Assembly (NCBI GenBank): GCA_024138015.1
Contig: JAMXBB010000012.1
Location: 17,723,374 to 17,787,373, forward strand
Direction of reading: 5' to 3'
DNA from: Lumnitzera littorea
Lineage: Eukaryota; Streptophyta; Magnoliopsida; Myrtales; Combretaceae
DNA: 64,000 nucleotides
The notes beneath the pieces were generated by a model that made no database searches, was not told where the DNA came from, and saw only the letters and a list, made by a program, of their open reading frames with translations. Positions 10,645 through 21,195 of the stretch are shown one piece after another. Position numbers and translations under genes: made by a program. Position 1 is the first letter of the stretch; the number at the start of each line of letters is the position of its first letter.

Positions 10645-11835
10645 TACCCATTCTCTTGCAAATCCCATTTTTAACATAACTGCTTTTAAGAAATCCCACT
10701 CTACCATGTAGTAGGCTTGCTCATATCAAGTTTAATAGCACAATCAACCATCTTTCCTCTCCTTTTATTTCTTAGATAGTGAAACATTTCATGAGTAATG
10801 ACTACATTATCTTGTATCAAACGGCTTGATATGAATGCACTCTGATTTTCAAATATCAAATTATTAAGGAACAGTTTCAGCCTATTAACTGAAATCTTAG
10901 ATAAAATATTATAAAGATTGTTACACAAACTAAGTGGTACAAATTGTATGACTTGGACAAGATCAGGGACTTTTGGTATCATGACCAGGTTGGTATGATT
11001 ATGACCATAAGGAAACTTACTTGTGGAGAAGAAATTTTGTCCCGCCTGCGTAATCGAGGGGTTGAGTACACTATAATAAAATTGATAAAAGATGCTTGGA
11101 AAACCATTTGGGCCTAAAGCCTTCAATGCTCCCAACTAGAATACTACATGCTTGATCTCATCAACTGACATAGGTACGCATAATGCCCTATTTATATCTC
11201 CAGTGATAACTTCATCAACCTAGCTTAAATACCTCTCAAAATTCCTCCTTCCACCGAAACTGAACTGCTTACAGTAGAAGTCTACAAACATACCCCCAAT
11301 TTCTACCTCTAATTTGACAGAAGTGCCATCTCTTCTTTCAATTTTAAAAATTTTATTTCTATGTCATCTACTTAATATAGTATGGTGAAAAAAATATAAT
11401 GTTCTTATCACCATACATCAACCAGTTAACCCTGGACCATTGATGCCAAAACAACTCCTCCCTGCCTTATAGTTCCTCAATTTGACCCTAAATCTACTCC
11501 TCTTCCTTTAAATTAGATGCATTTGATTGAGCTTACAAAGCTACCAACCTTTGCTTAAGTTCATTAATGCATATTCTGTTATTTAGGAATGCCTCACTGG
11601 TCCATTTCATCAACCAAGTGCTATAGTCATGTAATATATGCATAATATATTCCAAATTTGCATGTCTAACACCAAAATCCTAACATTTACGTACAATCTA
11701 TCTGCATTCAACAGATGTTTTCAAAACGAAACATTTTTTTACCCTTACTATATTTAAATTGGAATGGATAATGAGTAGCACATGGTCCGATCCAATAGTG
11801 GGTTCATGAAAAACAACAAATTAGGATCGCAACAT
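10645..11835 (-). pseudogene. LINE endonuclease end and N-terminal RT
   Basis: Bases 11135-10701 are open for 144 codons: GALKALGPNGFPSIFYQFYY, then VMIPKVPDL, QFVPLSLCNNLYNILSK, NRLKLFLNNLI, QSAFISSRLIQDNVVI and KLDMSKPTTW. These are the ordered N-terminal motifs of plant L1 RT. Upstream, 11835-11136 carries the endonuclease end (a GSDHVLLI motif) and the EN-RT linker (NWLMYGDKNT, then FYCKQFSFGGRRNFERYL). Stops break the linker. Length and content agree with L1-type ORF2; the first part of the endonuclease is absent. Confidence 0.85.
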
Positions 11836-13990
11836 CAACTTAGAAACAAGCACATGCGCACAACTAACTATCTAATAAACACAATCAAATATAATTTCAA
11901 GCCTCTAAGTACTATAAATTAGTATTCCAAAATACAATAATGTATTAATCTCGACTTACCTAAACTTCTCACTTGCTTATTCGAGGTGCATTTCTTACTG
12001 GCCATCACCAAAAATCCCTATAATACAAATATTATTTCAGTTTTCCAAATAACTACTGTAGGTTAGTTTTATCCTATAATGCTTGTTATTATCTTTTATT
12101 TAGGGTTTAATATACTTAATTGTCTAGGTTTTTAAATATTTTACAATTATTCTTGATTTAAGCTAAGTTCTGGTTCAGTTTTTGCATCAATTTTTAAATT
12201 AGGTCCTAGTTTAGTTTTTTAGTACGGTTTTATACGCAAACTCTAGAAAACTCATTTTAACTCATAATGTGAAATTAATCATATTATTTTCGAGTATCCT
12301 AAATATTATTTTTTGTCTCTAACCAATATTCTAGTTCGTGTGGTACACTTGAATCGTAATTTAACTATATAATTTACTCCAGTTATGAGAAAATTTTACA
12401 TTTTTCATATAATTACCCTAATTTAAGTTTCCTACCAGATTTATTATATATTCATATTATTATTACAATATCGATTTTAATATAATATTTTCCTACTTAT
12501 TAATTTCTTATACATACATATTACACATTATTACCTAATATGTCCATAATATACACATCTAATATTTCTATTACTTCAAATATCATCTCCCAACATCAAC
12601 TAATATCTCAAAATATCTAAATTCATCCCAAATCAAATTTTACATCTAATTATCCTAAATTACAAAATTAACTTAAAATTTATTATTTTTCCTTATTACA
12701 TTTTTACTGCATAATACCCTAATAATTACATCTAACACTCTAAATATTACAAATAGCATACTCCATCAGATTTCAACATCCTAAAACATATAATTATGCA
12801 CTAAATCAGTAATTATCTACTTAATTACCTAATTAACCCAAAATTACCCATTTTATGCATCATTTAAGGCTTGAAAATTATCTAAAAATTTCAAAAACTC
12901 ATTTTTGAAAAAGGCCTTTGTGGCATAGTTCTATATCACCTAAGTAATCTACAAAAAAATTTTGAGTCCAAAACTACACTCCTAAGCTTATTTAGTTCTA
13001 ATCCAAAACATATTCGGTTTTACATTATTTCTTAAGCACCATATATCATAGGATATATTTTTATCAAAATAATATTTTTCCTAAGAACTACATACAAAAA
13101 TATTTCATAATTTTCTAAGTATTTCTAACAAAATATAAAAAAATCGAAAGGAAGATTAAACTCGTTGAAATTGGTGGCCCTGGCCACTAGCTGTGGCCCT
13201 AAGTATGTCGACAGGTCCAGGTACTACCACCACCGTATGGTGGTCGTAGTTATTTACTCCCAAGTTACCGTCGGGTGGTGGTTTCCTTCTAAAGTCCTAA
13301 TTGTACAGATTTTTTGTAATTTTTGCAATTAAACCCTAACCCTAAAATTTTTTATTCTCTCTAATTTTCCTACTCTCCCAACTAACTAAATGATCTTCTG
13401 AAAATTTTTGAGTATTTGTAGAGCTTTAGGAGATTTTTTATGCCTTAAATTGACTTGACATAGGCCTTATTATCTTCGAGATTCGCTTTTTATTTGGCTA
13501 ATTATTATTGGTTAATTTCATTCTTTAACTTTCAAGTTGCCACACCTCTTTTCTGGATAATTCCTCATGTTTCCATATTTTTCTTTAAATATTTATGAAT
13601 TTTATTTAATTAATTACCATTATTTTCACATATTTTAAGTAATTTCGTATATTTCCATCTACATGTAAATTCATATATGGTATAATTAAATATTCCTAAG
13701 TTATGTTATTTTATAATTTTTAGTGTGTATATAATTTATCTTTATAAATTTATTAGTTATCGGAACTTATTTTACGTGTTTCCGATAAATAATAGGAGTT
13801 TTACATATAATTCAATATTATAATAATTATTTTATTCTTTATTTTCCTAAGTTCAAACTTTCAGGATTGCTTTTATTAATATTTCTAACTTTGTCGTAAA
13901 ATTTGAGCTGAATCAAACGATTTGCTCAATCGTCCTAAATTTTATAAACCAAACCCTGAATATTTGATTATGGGTCTTTTAACTAACCCA
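11836..13990 (-). mobile_element. Family X LTR fragment D
   Basis: Reverse-complement copy of family X, closest to LTR C. It runs from the LTR 5' end (a decayed ATTATGGG... end near 13980) to a point equivalent to 2840 in LTR A, and lacks the last 0.9 kb. It abuts LINE sequence at 11835/11836, a deletion junction. It keeps the palindrome at 13223-13250 and the 58-nt exon-like segment at 11960-12017 with its donor (ACTTAC, 11954-11959) and acceptor. The TATA box and first donor have decayed. Confidence 0.75.
13223..13250. repeat. Palindrome in LTR D
   Basis: ACTACCACCACC, spacer GTAT, GGTGGTCGTAGT: arms match at 11 of 12 positions. It is the counterpart of the inverted repeat at 1624-1648 in LTR A. 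Confidence 0.6.
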
Positions 13991-15069
13991 CTTTGAAGTA
14001 AATAATTTCCAAATTAAATAAGTTATTTGCTTACAGAAGCATGAAAAACATATACTAGGATTCACCTATTCCAAGTAATGTTCACATTATTCAATAACCT
14101 AATCTTACTTAAGTAATGCATAGCTTGATATTAGAAAATTAAAAAATAAGAATTAAAACTTCAGAAATGTAACTAATCATCAGTTTTATATCCTTATTCC
14201 CTAAGATTTAGCAGTCACTAGCTTCAAAGCAATTATAATGCCACTTCCTAACTAACACTTGCAATAACATCTATAGGAATGTAAGCAACTAACTACTTGG
14301 TAAGTTGGGATAGAGACATGAGACTATACATCAAGCACAAGTGGGGTTATTAGCCAATTATTTAAATGCAATGCACCAAACAAATACTATCATAGGATAT
14401 TATCCGGTCTATCGTGAGATTAGAGAAAGTATGCCCACTTTAATCAAGGTTAAGGAGTTTAGCACATATTCAACAGCTGATGACAAAACCTAGGCTTGTT
14501 GGAGACATCACTCCTCCTGCGACCACCTTTAAACCATTACCTTCACCTTTACAAAAAGCTAATCTCTTATCTTTTAGCACTTAGTTTGACTAAAGATAAA
14601 GAAAAAACCATTATGCCACAATGCTATCCATTTCGAAAATGTCGATATTTGGTCGGAGTATCCAAAACTTTTCCCTTAAAAGGTTGCAATGCATAACTGG
14701 TTAAGTTTATAGGTTGTATAACATTAAGTTCAGCTTAAGACGATCAATCACTATCAAGCAATTCAACCAGTTACAAACTAGAGCAACAAGCTAGTAGTAT
14801 ACAATTAAGCTAAAAAACACACACATATAGGCATGTGCACAAACAAACTACCTACAAGTACAATAAAATATAATCTTAAGTCTTCGAGTACTAGAAAACA
14901 TTATTTCAAAATACAATTATGTATTGATGCTAAACTTACATAATTTTTTTCCTTGCTCACTTAAGGTGCAACTCACAACAGGCCTTCACTAATAGTCCCT
15001 ATAATACAGAGGTTGTTTTAGTATTCCTATAACTACTATATATAGGCTTTATTCTATAATTAAGATTAT
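13991..15069 (-). mobile_element. Family X LTR copy E, 3' part
   Basis: Plus-strand TAACCCACTTTGAAG near 13994 is equivalent to reverse-complemented 3676-3660 of LTR A, so only the terminal 105 bp or so of the LTR is missing. The match continues to 15069, where the Tat-type element is inserted, and resumes at 33276. Contains the acceptor-like site at 14271-14272 and the 59-nt exon-like segment 14940-14998. It follows copy D head to tail with no spacer. Confidence 0.75.
15065..15069 (+). repeat. Target-site duplication of the Tat-type element, left
   Basis: ATTAT, repeated perfectly at 33276-33280 right after the 3' LTR. The sequence either side joins into one continuous family X LTR (copy E). 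Confidence 0.9.
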
Positions 15070-15360
15070 TGTAGACACTTAATTTTTGCCACTCTATAGT
15101 CTTAATTTTTATTTTTTTACAAAAAGGGTCCTAATTCAAAAAAATAACAAAAAAATTAATAAAAGATAAAAAATTAATAAAAATTAACAAATAATGAAAA
15201 TACAAAAAAAAAATAATAAGGAAAGGAAAAATTATAAAAATTTCGTAGATTTTTAGGAAGTAATTTTTATTATGAATAATTAGTTTTAGTTTTAGTTTAG
15301 TTAAAAATTTTAGTTTAGGAAATCAATAGTTTAAATATAATTTAATTATAATGAATGTTA

Positions 15361-15450
15361 AGGCACAAGCCAACGGCCTAACGAATAAATAGTGGAGTAT
15401 TTAGGGTAGATTTAGTTTGAGGTCTTGGGTTTGAGTCTCAGCAGGCACCT
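15361..15450 (+). other. tRNA-like block in the 5' LTR
   Basis: GCCAACGGCCTAACGAATAA is followed 45 bases later by GGGTTTGAGTCTC (15427-15439), resembling the A and B boxes of a tRNA gene. The 3' LTR has the better preserved GAGTTCGAGTCTC at 31314-31326. LTR B keeps it as well. Whether it is bound by pol III factors is unknown. Confidence 0.35.
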
Positions 15451-15463
15451 ATGTCTTTATTTT

Positions 15464-15723
15464 TCTGCAGAAGCGAGATAAAAATGGGTCATATATAATT
15501 AAATCATATGAATTTAGTTAAATCGGATTTGAGTTAAATTTGAATCTAGTTTAATTAACGAATCATATATAATTAGATATGATATGATATGATTCTGCAG
15601 AAGCGAGATGAAAATGGGTCATATATAATTAAATCATATGAATTTAGTTAAATCGGATTTGAGTTAAATTTGAATCTAGTTTAATTAACGAATCAGATAT
15701 AATTAGATATAATATGATATGAT
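15464..15723. repeat. 130-bp tandem duplication in the 5' LTR
   Basis: Units 15464-15593 and 15594-15723 both begin TCTGCAGAAGCGAGAT and differ at only a few bases. The 3' LTR has one shortened version (31352-31430). The duplication therefore arose after integration, or the 3' LTR lost a unit. Confidence 0.85.
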
Positions 15724-15739
15724 ATGATTTGGTTTAGAC

Positions 15740-15748
15740 TATATAAAC
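15740..15748 (+). promoter_or_regulatory. TATA box of the 5' LTR
   Basis: TATATAAAC, identical in the 3' LTR at 31438-31446. It is followed by an ACACACACG run and the GC-richer leader. The likely transcription start is about 30 bp downstream. Confidence 0.6.
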
Positions 15749-17539
15749 ACACACGTAGTCAGAAAAATAAAGACGGAAAAATAGGAGTCTAATTTCCAAA
15801 TACGCCAACAATCCATCCAACATCCCATAGCTTATAACCTACAAACAATACAAGCCTGGAGCACACCAATTAACCATAGAAAAACAGGAGCCTAATCACC
15901 ACGCTACAGAACAGTCCAACTGCACATTGTTAAACTAGATTCCCATACGATAGACATACACTGCATAATCCACGATCAGCCTTGCTCCTTCATCGCCCGA
16001 TCACTCCAAGCCACGCATGCTTCACTCGTGGCAGATCCGAAGCCAATAAACCTAACAGCATCGACCAGTCCTCAAGTTCACCATCCATAGATCTATTGAA
16101 TCCTTGCAATCTTCGATCAGCCGCGACAGTCTACGCTTGCAAAAGCTACACACACACGCCACACGACTTAGTGCAACACGCAGCACAACATCTGATTAAG
16201 GACACTCCTACGCTGAACAGAAAATTAGCATGCCGAGCAGCCAACAACAAACACTACTGCCCCCCTGACTGGACTCGGACATTGCAGTAGGCGATGTATT
16301 TGGCAATCAACAATGGTCTGTGGTCGACATCGGGGGTTGCGGCACAACAAACTCCTGATGCCACAAAACTAACCAACGAAGCCTCAAACGCCATGCATAG
16401 CCAGAACAGCAGCAGCGACGGCAGCCACACATATCCAAACTTCATCACCCACCACTCCGATCACGTCCAGGCTTCAGCGTACACACCATACTTCACCAAA
16501 ACTCCCCGACACGCCGCAAGCCCGCATCGCCCATTGCATCAGCGTTCCACCGCTGAACGTACAAGGCCCTATGCAACTGTAACGAACAGACTAAGGTTCG
16601 GTTGTTGAATATTTTTTTTATTTATTATTTGATTATTATTTTTATGTTATTAAGTCTTTAGCGATTTAATACATACATTAGTTTAGGAAATATTTAAGAT
16701 TAGCTTTTATATTAGGTATATTTCCTGACATTATTAATTCACTTAAGAGGATAATTGTTAAATAGAAATAGTGTAGATGCATATTTATATATATATCTAT
16801 ATACATATATACATTCGCATAGGATTCCTTTAGAATTAGTTTTTTTATTTATTTAGAAATTCTCATATAGAAAAATTTTTTAGAAATAAAAATTAACAAA
16901 AGAAAAATTATTACAAAAAAAGATTATAGTATTTTAGGGAGTCTTTTAATCACTTACGAGTTAAGGCCCTTTATTTATTTATTTATTTTTGAATAAATTA
17001 AATTGATTAAAACGTAAACTTGACCAGTTTTCAAAATTAAAATCAACCAACAAATTAAAGATTTTTTAAGAAACAACTACGATCGTCTAATCCCGACTAG
17101 TAGGTACGTAGGCACCTTCGGGGTGACAATAAAATATATAGAAACTTAGGTTCTTTTTCTTTTGATTTTTATTTATTTATTTATTTAATTTAAATATTAT
17201 AATTAAAAGAATAATCCTAATTTCGATAAATAGATAGTGGTACCCATTAGGATTTAATAGGTTAGCCCCCGAACTCGGAACCCTTTGGTTCTTCATTCAA
17301 ATTGAAATCAAAGACCGGTAGTCAAATCGTAATCAATCCACCCAATTGATTACGGTTTCTTTCCTTATTCCCGACTCCAGTCGGGTAGCAACTCTAAAAA
17401 TTATTTTCAATAAAAAAAACCGAAATTTCTCAATTTCTTTAGTCGATGATTAATATTAAATGGGTTAGGGTTTAATATTAATCGAAAAATAAGAAATTAA
17501 TTTTAAATAAAGAAAACCGAAAAATCAGACTCGACAGTT

Positions 17540-17559
17540 TGGTGACTCTACTAGGGACC
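17540..17559 (+). other. Primer-binding site
   Basis: Starts TGGTGACTCTACTAGGGACC three bases after the LTR end, beginning with TGG as expected for pairing with a tRNA CCA end. Tat-lineage elements usually have TGGCGACTC-type sites assigned to an arginine tRNA; that assignment is from family knowledge and was not checked here. Confidence 0.7.
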
Positions 17560-18149
17560 GCTAGAGGGCTAGCCACTAAAAGTTGCCGAAAATAAGATTA
17601 TTTAAAAAAAAGAAATAATAAAAATAATAAAAAACTTAGGTATGTTATTTTATTTTATTTGTTTTTTTACTAACATTTTTTTTTATCTATGGCAATTTAT
17701 TTAAGGGCAAATTTTGGGGAGTTTTTTACTTTAATCTTTTATTTATTTATTTTCTTCTTTTCTGCATCATAAATGCATGGTAGATACGGTCAGAACCAAC
17801 CTATCTTAGGACCTTAGGAGATGGGTCATTGTGTAAGCTTCGGATGTTATGCGGTAACCACCTTTCGGGGTCAATCAGGCTACCCCACTCAAGTTCAAAT
17901 GCAACCACAGAATCGTTGCTTTGAAAAAACGTAGTGGTTGCAGAACTTGAGGACTTTTAGAACCTACCCTTTATAGTACATGAAAACTTTTTTAAAAATT
18001 CACAAGAACCTATGATGTGGCGAACCTAAATTGATAAAAGCAGTTGTGAAGTTGTGACTGTAATTGTAATCTTCCCTTGTAAATAATTTGTAATAATTTT
18101 ATGTAAAGTTTAGAATATGTTGTAATTGTTATTTTGATTTTGATTAGTC
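17560..18149 (+). other. Leader between PBS and ORF1
   Basis: About 590 bp without coding potential, with T-rich tracts at 17641-17760. No start codon followed by a long frame precedes 18150. Confidence 0.6.
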
Positions 18150-19559
18150 ATGGCTGGATCAAATCATGGGCCTTTTGAAGACGTTCATGTCCATCTACCG
18201 CATTGGCCACAGAAATTGCTTCAAACGTGGTTTCGACTCTTCAACCCAGATAAACAGGAGTTTATTAAGAATAAGATTGGGCCCATCCTCTCTCTACAGA
18301 AGATCCTTGTGAACATCACTCTAGTGCGGGCCTTAGTCTACCTATCGGAGCCCGAATCCATCAGTTTCTGTATGGGCCTACATCAACTAAGCCCAACTTC
18401 AGAAGAATACTCCTAATTGTTGTGGGCTCCTACGATCACTAATGATATCTATGTCCCAGATTTGGAAGCTGCAACACCAAAAATCTTCAGCAAGTTGCTA
18501 GGAATCAGAAAAATTGAAATAAACCGGGTTCTAAATTAAGGAAGGACCATTCGATTAGAGGATGTCATGGACTGGTTTTCTACGGAATTGAAGCATAAGG
18601 AAAAACGTGAGGTTTTTTGTACAAATTTGGAAACATGGCACCAGTACCGGGTCAACGCTTTTATACTGGTGGTCTTCAATACTATTTTGTTCCCTGATGA
18701 AAGACATCAAGTCCATTTCAGAATTGCAAAACTCGTAACCCAATTCCTTGAAGGGAAATCATACGTCCCGGCCCTTCTAGCCGAGCAGATTCGATTACTA
18801 AACCATCTCAAGAAAAAGAAACGAGGAGATCTGAAAACTAATATGGTCTTACTGGTGGTCTGGTTCGTTAGCCACATGAGAAGTTACCAGCTTGATTTCA
18901 ATCGGGTTGAATTTACTCAGTAATATGATCTCATCAAATCTTTTGGAGAAAGAATCGAGCTGCCAGAAAATATAGCTAGCCGCTACTGGGTCCAATATTT
19001 TCAGAGTATGAAAGCGGAAGACTTGTTGTTAACATCCAGATGGTTTGCAAGCAAGGAAATGATAAGAGGATGTGGAGACTTCAAAGCGGTTCCTCTGATT
19101 GGCTTCAACCTCTACACCGCATACGTCCCAACTAATGGACTCATTCAGGACATAATCCCCAGACCATCATTAGAAGCCATCTCGTTAGACTTCCTTAACC
19201 CCGGCATGACGATGGTTGATAAAGTAACCAAGCTTCAGAGCATCTGAGCTCTTTGGTGTACGAGAAAGACCACCCCTACTACTAGAGGGATAACAGCCAA
19301 GAGCCAGACAACCAAAGGATTTCTTTATCACCAGCTAAAAGGGCTGAAAGATATGGAAGACAACAAAGAGAAGGGGGAAGTTCAAGCTGAACCCAAGAGG
19401 ACGAGTAAAAGAGAGCAGGAGTTGGAAAGCCGTTGTAAGGAGTATCATCAGAAGATAAAGGTATTGGAAGCACAACTGAAGAAGACCAAGGGCAAAGAAG
19501 AGCAAGCTCCCATGATCCGAAAGAAGAGAAAAACGCAGGATAAGCCTACTAGTCACTAG
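18150..19559 (+). pseudogene. ORF1, DUF7745-like extra protein of the Tat-type element
   Basis: A single frame of 469 codons runs from ATG 18150 to TAG 19557-19559, broken only by stops at 18414, 18537, 18921 and 19245. No frameshift was found. The start MAGSNHGPF precedes a region (LPHWPQKLLQTWFRLFNPD, FIKNKIGPILSL) like the DUF7745 proteins that plant Tat-type elements carry ahead of gag. The last 70 residues are charged and probably coiled-coil (ELESRCKEYHQKIKVLEAQL). Its role in the element is not established. Ogre elements also have an extra ORF upstream of gag. Confidence 0.7.
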
Positions 19560-19879
19560 GAGATTAAATTTTAGATTTTAGGTTTTTTACGTTTTCATTA
19601 GGATTCATTTTTATGAACAGAATAAGAGGTGTAAAGCTTCACAATTGCAAAGAAATTAATAAAAGCTAGTTAAGTTTTGCCACATCAAAAGTTCCCCAAT
19701 TCTTGATGTTTCATTGCACTCGTGTAACATGCATTTTATGTTTGTACGATTAATAACCCTTTTTTAGGAAAATGTAATATGTACTAACCTTTTGTTAAGT
19801 TGTACAAATCAGGTAAAATTTCAAGATAGCTCCCAAACGTCAAGTCTTTTAGAGAAGTCCGATTAGAACATGTTCCCAG
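19560..19879 (+). other. ORF1-gag spacer
   Basis: About 320 bp, AT-rich, with stops in all forward frames. I could not find a convincing in-frame gag start codon; the gag frame becomes recognisable near 19880. Confidence 0.5.
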
Positions 19880-21195
19880 ACTAAGATAGCCACCACTCAA
19901 GGAAATGATGGAGACCCTGAGATCAATGATCCCTCCGAGCTGAGGTTTTGTTCCATAGAAAGGGCTATGGAAAAGATGGCAAAACAAATGAGCTTCCTAG
20001 CAGATAGCATTGCTTTGCTGCGAGCTACAGCGCCGGCTAATGAAGAATGTTCTAAAACCCGTTATGGGAAGAATACACAAGCTCCTAAAGCAGAGCACGA
20101 ATATCAAAAAGATTCATTCGAGTCAGAAGGAGTTTACCTAAAAGACAACCCGACCTTCAAACCTGACACGTATGCGGCCCCGAGACCTATCGACCATGGG
20201 CCAAGCACGGACAGCTTGAAAGAACTGGAAAAGAAATTGACATAACGGATCATTGAGAAGATGAAGGCATTTGTAGGGTGTGATGGATTTAAATAGGCGG
20301 AGATCACAGAGTTTTCCACATATGACATGGGATCATACTATGAGAAGTTTAAGGTATCGGAATTCGAAAAGTATAACGGGACGGGTTACCCCAAGCTCTA
20401 CACCAGGTTGTATGTCAGGAAGATGGGTAAGTATGTTCGGTACGATCCATTCATGGTACAGACATTTCAAGATAGTCTGACCAAACCGGCCCTAACTTGG
20501 TATGCCCAACTTGATTTGAATTAGATAAATACATGGGAGAAACTTGCTCGAGCATTTTTTGAACAATATAAATTCAATGTGGAAGTAGCTCCGACTATGA
20601 TGGATTTGGTTACCCTACGGAAGAAGAATAACGAATCATTCAAAGAATACGCTCAAAGATGGAGGTCCTTAGTTGCAAGAAGCTTTACTCCTACGACTGA
20701 TAAGGAGCTCACACCGACTTTCATTAACACCTTGGAGAGGCCCTATTTCTCCCATCTCATCGGGCAAGCCTCATCCAGTTTTGCTGAAGTAGTAAAGGCC
20801 GGGTGCAAGATTGAAAGTGCCGTCTCTTCCGGTAAGCTGCAAGACCTAGCAGATAGAAGACCACCAGCGTCATCATCTGGTCCTAGACCAGCCGCCAGTA
20901 AGCCTAAAGAATCTATGGTTAGTATGGTAAATTCAAATGCCAAACCAAATGCTCAAGTAGCTTTTAGGGCAAATCCACCTCCCGCTCAGCAACAGTACAG
21001 AGATCAGTTTCAAACTAATAGGACTTATAGGCAATTTACCAAGATACCGGTCCCTTTGAGTCAAGTCTTCGAGAAGTTGTGAAGGGATAATTTGATACGG
21101 TACGAACTTCCCCTACTGTAAAGTGTGAATACCACTGTGGACAAGTAAGGCATTCGACTAATGCATGTTGGAGACTAAGGAATAAGATTTAGGAC
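19880..21195 (+). pseudogene. gag of the Tat-type element
   Basis: One frame carries the N-terminal helix (AMEKMAKQMSFLADSIALLR), then KVSEFEKYNGTGYPKLYTRL, MVQTFQDSLTKPALTWYAQL and MDLVTLRKKNNESFKEYAQR: the ordered blocks of a plant gypsy capsid domain. A retroviral-type knuckle CEYHCGQVRHSTNACW (21124-21171) follows with C-x2-H...H-x4-C spacing, a Tat variant of the usual CCHC box. In-frame stops lie at 20243, 20294, 20522 and 21080, and the frame changes between 21083 and 21120. The coat protein is therefore not producible from this copy. Confidence 0.88.

Larger units (their letters stand above)
1..11835 (-). mobile_element. L1-type LINE, old, interrupted by three solo LTRs
   Basis: Four separated minus-strand blocks (11835-10652, 6756-6244, 4131-3794, 877-1) read in order as one non-LTR retrotransposon: end of the endonuclease domain, reverse transcriptase fingers and palm, thumb region, and C-terminal RVT zinc-binding domain. 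The blocks join once the three LTR insertions at 6757-10644, 4132-6243 and 878-3788 are set aside; each insertion is flanked by a short direct repeat. About 2.9 kb of LINE remains. The 5' part of the endonuclease is missing at 11835, where it abuts a family X LTR fragment, and the 3' end lies beyond base 1. Stops and frameshifts are frequent, so it is dead. Confidence 0.85.
15070..17536 (+). repeat. 5' LTR of the Tat-type element
   Basis: TGTAGACACT...CTCGACA, 2467 bp. It aligns with the 3' LTR along its length. Features: tRNA-like block near 15370-15440, a 130-bp tandem duplication (15464-15723) that the 3' LTR lacks, TATA box at 15740, and a GC-richer stretch from about 15780 to 16610 that is probably the transcribed leader. 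Many substitutions separate the two LTRs, so the insertion is not recent. Confidence 0.93.

Noticed and set aside
16254..16448. Minus-strand 64-codon frame in the LTR with a homologue at 32010
   Set aside because: Similarity merely reflects the two LTRs; the frame is broken differently in each.
15982..16608. Open frames of 102 and 104 codons in the 5' LTR
   Set aside because: They lie in the GC-richer LTR leader, are not kept in the 3' LTR, and show no motif.
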